DNA of 5,998 nt from Synergistaceae bacterium UBA5560 (GTDB lineage: Bacteria > Synergistota > Synergistia > Synergistales > Aminiphilaceae). Shown here piece by piece: positions 5,625 through 5,998 of the stretch. The stretch lies in contig DIMS01000042.1 in the NCBI GenBank assembly GCA_002425685.1, positions 1-5,998 on the forward strand, read 5' to 3'. Positions within the stretch are counted from its first letter, which is position 1. Each line of letters opens with the position of its first letter. A program made the position numbers and the translations under genes. The notes under the pieces were generated by a model, which saw nothing but the letters and a program-made list of their open reading frames with translations, was not told the origin of the DNA and ran no database searches.

Positions 5625-5998
5625 GTGCGGATCGGCGCGAAACTGACAGGCGCTTTTGCCGCGGTGACGTTCGTGTGCGCCGCGGTGGGATTTCTCGGAT
5701 CCTTTGGCATCCAGCGGACGGCCGGGCAGGTGGAGGACATGGCGGAGGTGCGCCTGCCCCGTGTTCGCTGCCTTCTCCTGCTTCAGGAAAGCCAGCAGGG
5801 AATCCGGGCGGCGGAGCGGAGCCTTCTGAACCTCGCCGCGTCGGCGGAGGAACGTCGCCGGGCTTACCAGGACCTGGAGATCCAACGGAAGAAGACCGGG
5901 GAGAATCTGGAGACGCTTGCAGCTCTTCAGGGGCACGCCACAGAGGCAGACGGGCTCTTTCAGGCTTTTCGCAGCGCCGAGGCGGAACGCACCAAGGG
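5625..5998 (+). CDS. N-terminal part of a membrane-bound sensor, probably a methyl-accepting chemotaxis protein with a four-helix-bundle ligand domain (3' end outside window)
   Basis: 124 codons are seen before the window ends. The protein starts VRIGAKLTGAFAAVTFVCAA (first residue Met when initiated at GTG), a short basic head followed by a membrane segment at about residues 8-28. After this come long amphipathic helices without prolines: LPRVRCLLLLQESQQGIRAA and RSLLNLAASAEERRRAYQDL, then a third helix from about 83. The pattern LP..R.LLLLQESQQ..RAAERSLL is like the 4HB_MCP ligand-binding domains of chemoreceptors, which sense small molecules outside the membrane. The HAMP and signalling domains would lie beyond the window, so a histidine kinase or diguanylate cyclase with the same sensor domain is possible. 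It appears to have its own promoter, although it follows the transporter, and may sense a related compound. This is inference from neighbourhood only. Confidence 0.7.
   Translation, partial: MRIGAKLTGAFAAVTFVCAAVGFLGSFGIQRTAGQVEDMAEVRLPRVRCLLLLQESQQGIRAAERSLLNLAASAEERRRAYQDLEIQRKKTGENLETLAALQGHATEADGLFQAFRSAEAERTK

Noticed and set aside
5427..5936. Minus-strand open frames of 169 and 101 codons across the last intergenic region
   Set aside because: They run through the terminator hairpin and antisense to the chemoreceptor. There is no recognisable motif and the composition is that of a shadow frame.
5618..5998. ATG 5618 as start of the last gene
   Set aside because: Its frame gives an Arg/Gly/Pro-rich product without a membrane segment, and it lies two bases from the Shine-Dalgarno. 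The GTG 5625 frame gives a clear membrane segment and sensor helices.

Overview
The window reads as chromosomal DNA of a GC-rich, probably anaerobic bacterium. The protein types present are a GlpA-like flavoprotein with a [2Fe-2S] domain, a paired NAD(P)/FAD oxidoreductase, a DUF1667 protein, a TAXI-type TRAP transporter and a four-helix-bundle chemoreceptor. This combination would fit Synergistota well, and some Bacillota/Clostridia or Desulfobacterota less well. The taxonomic call is an inference from gene content only. All genes lie on the + strand.

Region 1 (1-2174) is a tightly packed redox operon of three genes. It starts with the 3' end of a GlpA/LhgO-like FAD-dependent dehydrogenase that ends in a Bfd-like [2Fe-2S] domain. 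Next comes a complete NAD(P)/FAD-dependent oxidoreductase, then a complete DUF1667 protein with a CxxCxxxC...C cysteine set. Both junctions are ATGA stop/start overlaps preceded by good Shine-Dalgarno sequences, so the three are probably translationally coupled and may form one complex.

Region 2 (2175-5430) is a TRAP transporter of the TAXI class: a secreted substrate-binding protein, then a fused DctQM-type permease. A 100-nt gap separates it from the redox genes and contains a possible 15-codon TTG-started mini-ORF with a strong Shine-Dalgarno. A 99-nt gap between binding protein and permease contains a GC-rich hairpin without a T-run. The simplest reading is that the transporter brings in an organic or amino acid that is oxidised by the upstream flavoprotein set, but the substrate cannot be read from the sequence.

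Region 3 (5431-5998) begins with a 194-nt intergenic stretch. It holds an AT-rich set of helically phased short repeats, a good sigma-70-like promoter (GTGACA-16 nt-TACAAT), a 16-bp perfect hairpin followed by TTTT, and a small palindrome. After it, a GTG-started membrane protein runs off the window end. It has one N-terminal membrane segment followed by long amphipathic helices and looks like the N-terminus of a methyl-accepting chemotaxis protein. The promoter lies upstream of the terminator-like hairpin, so the hairpin may both end the transporter operon and act in the leader of the chemoreceptor mRNA.

I see no mobile element, CRISPR array, tRNA or rRNA. The content is mostly recognisable families. 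The less explained parts are the joint role of the three redox proteins and the regulatory architecture of the gaps.
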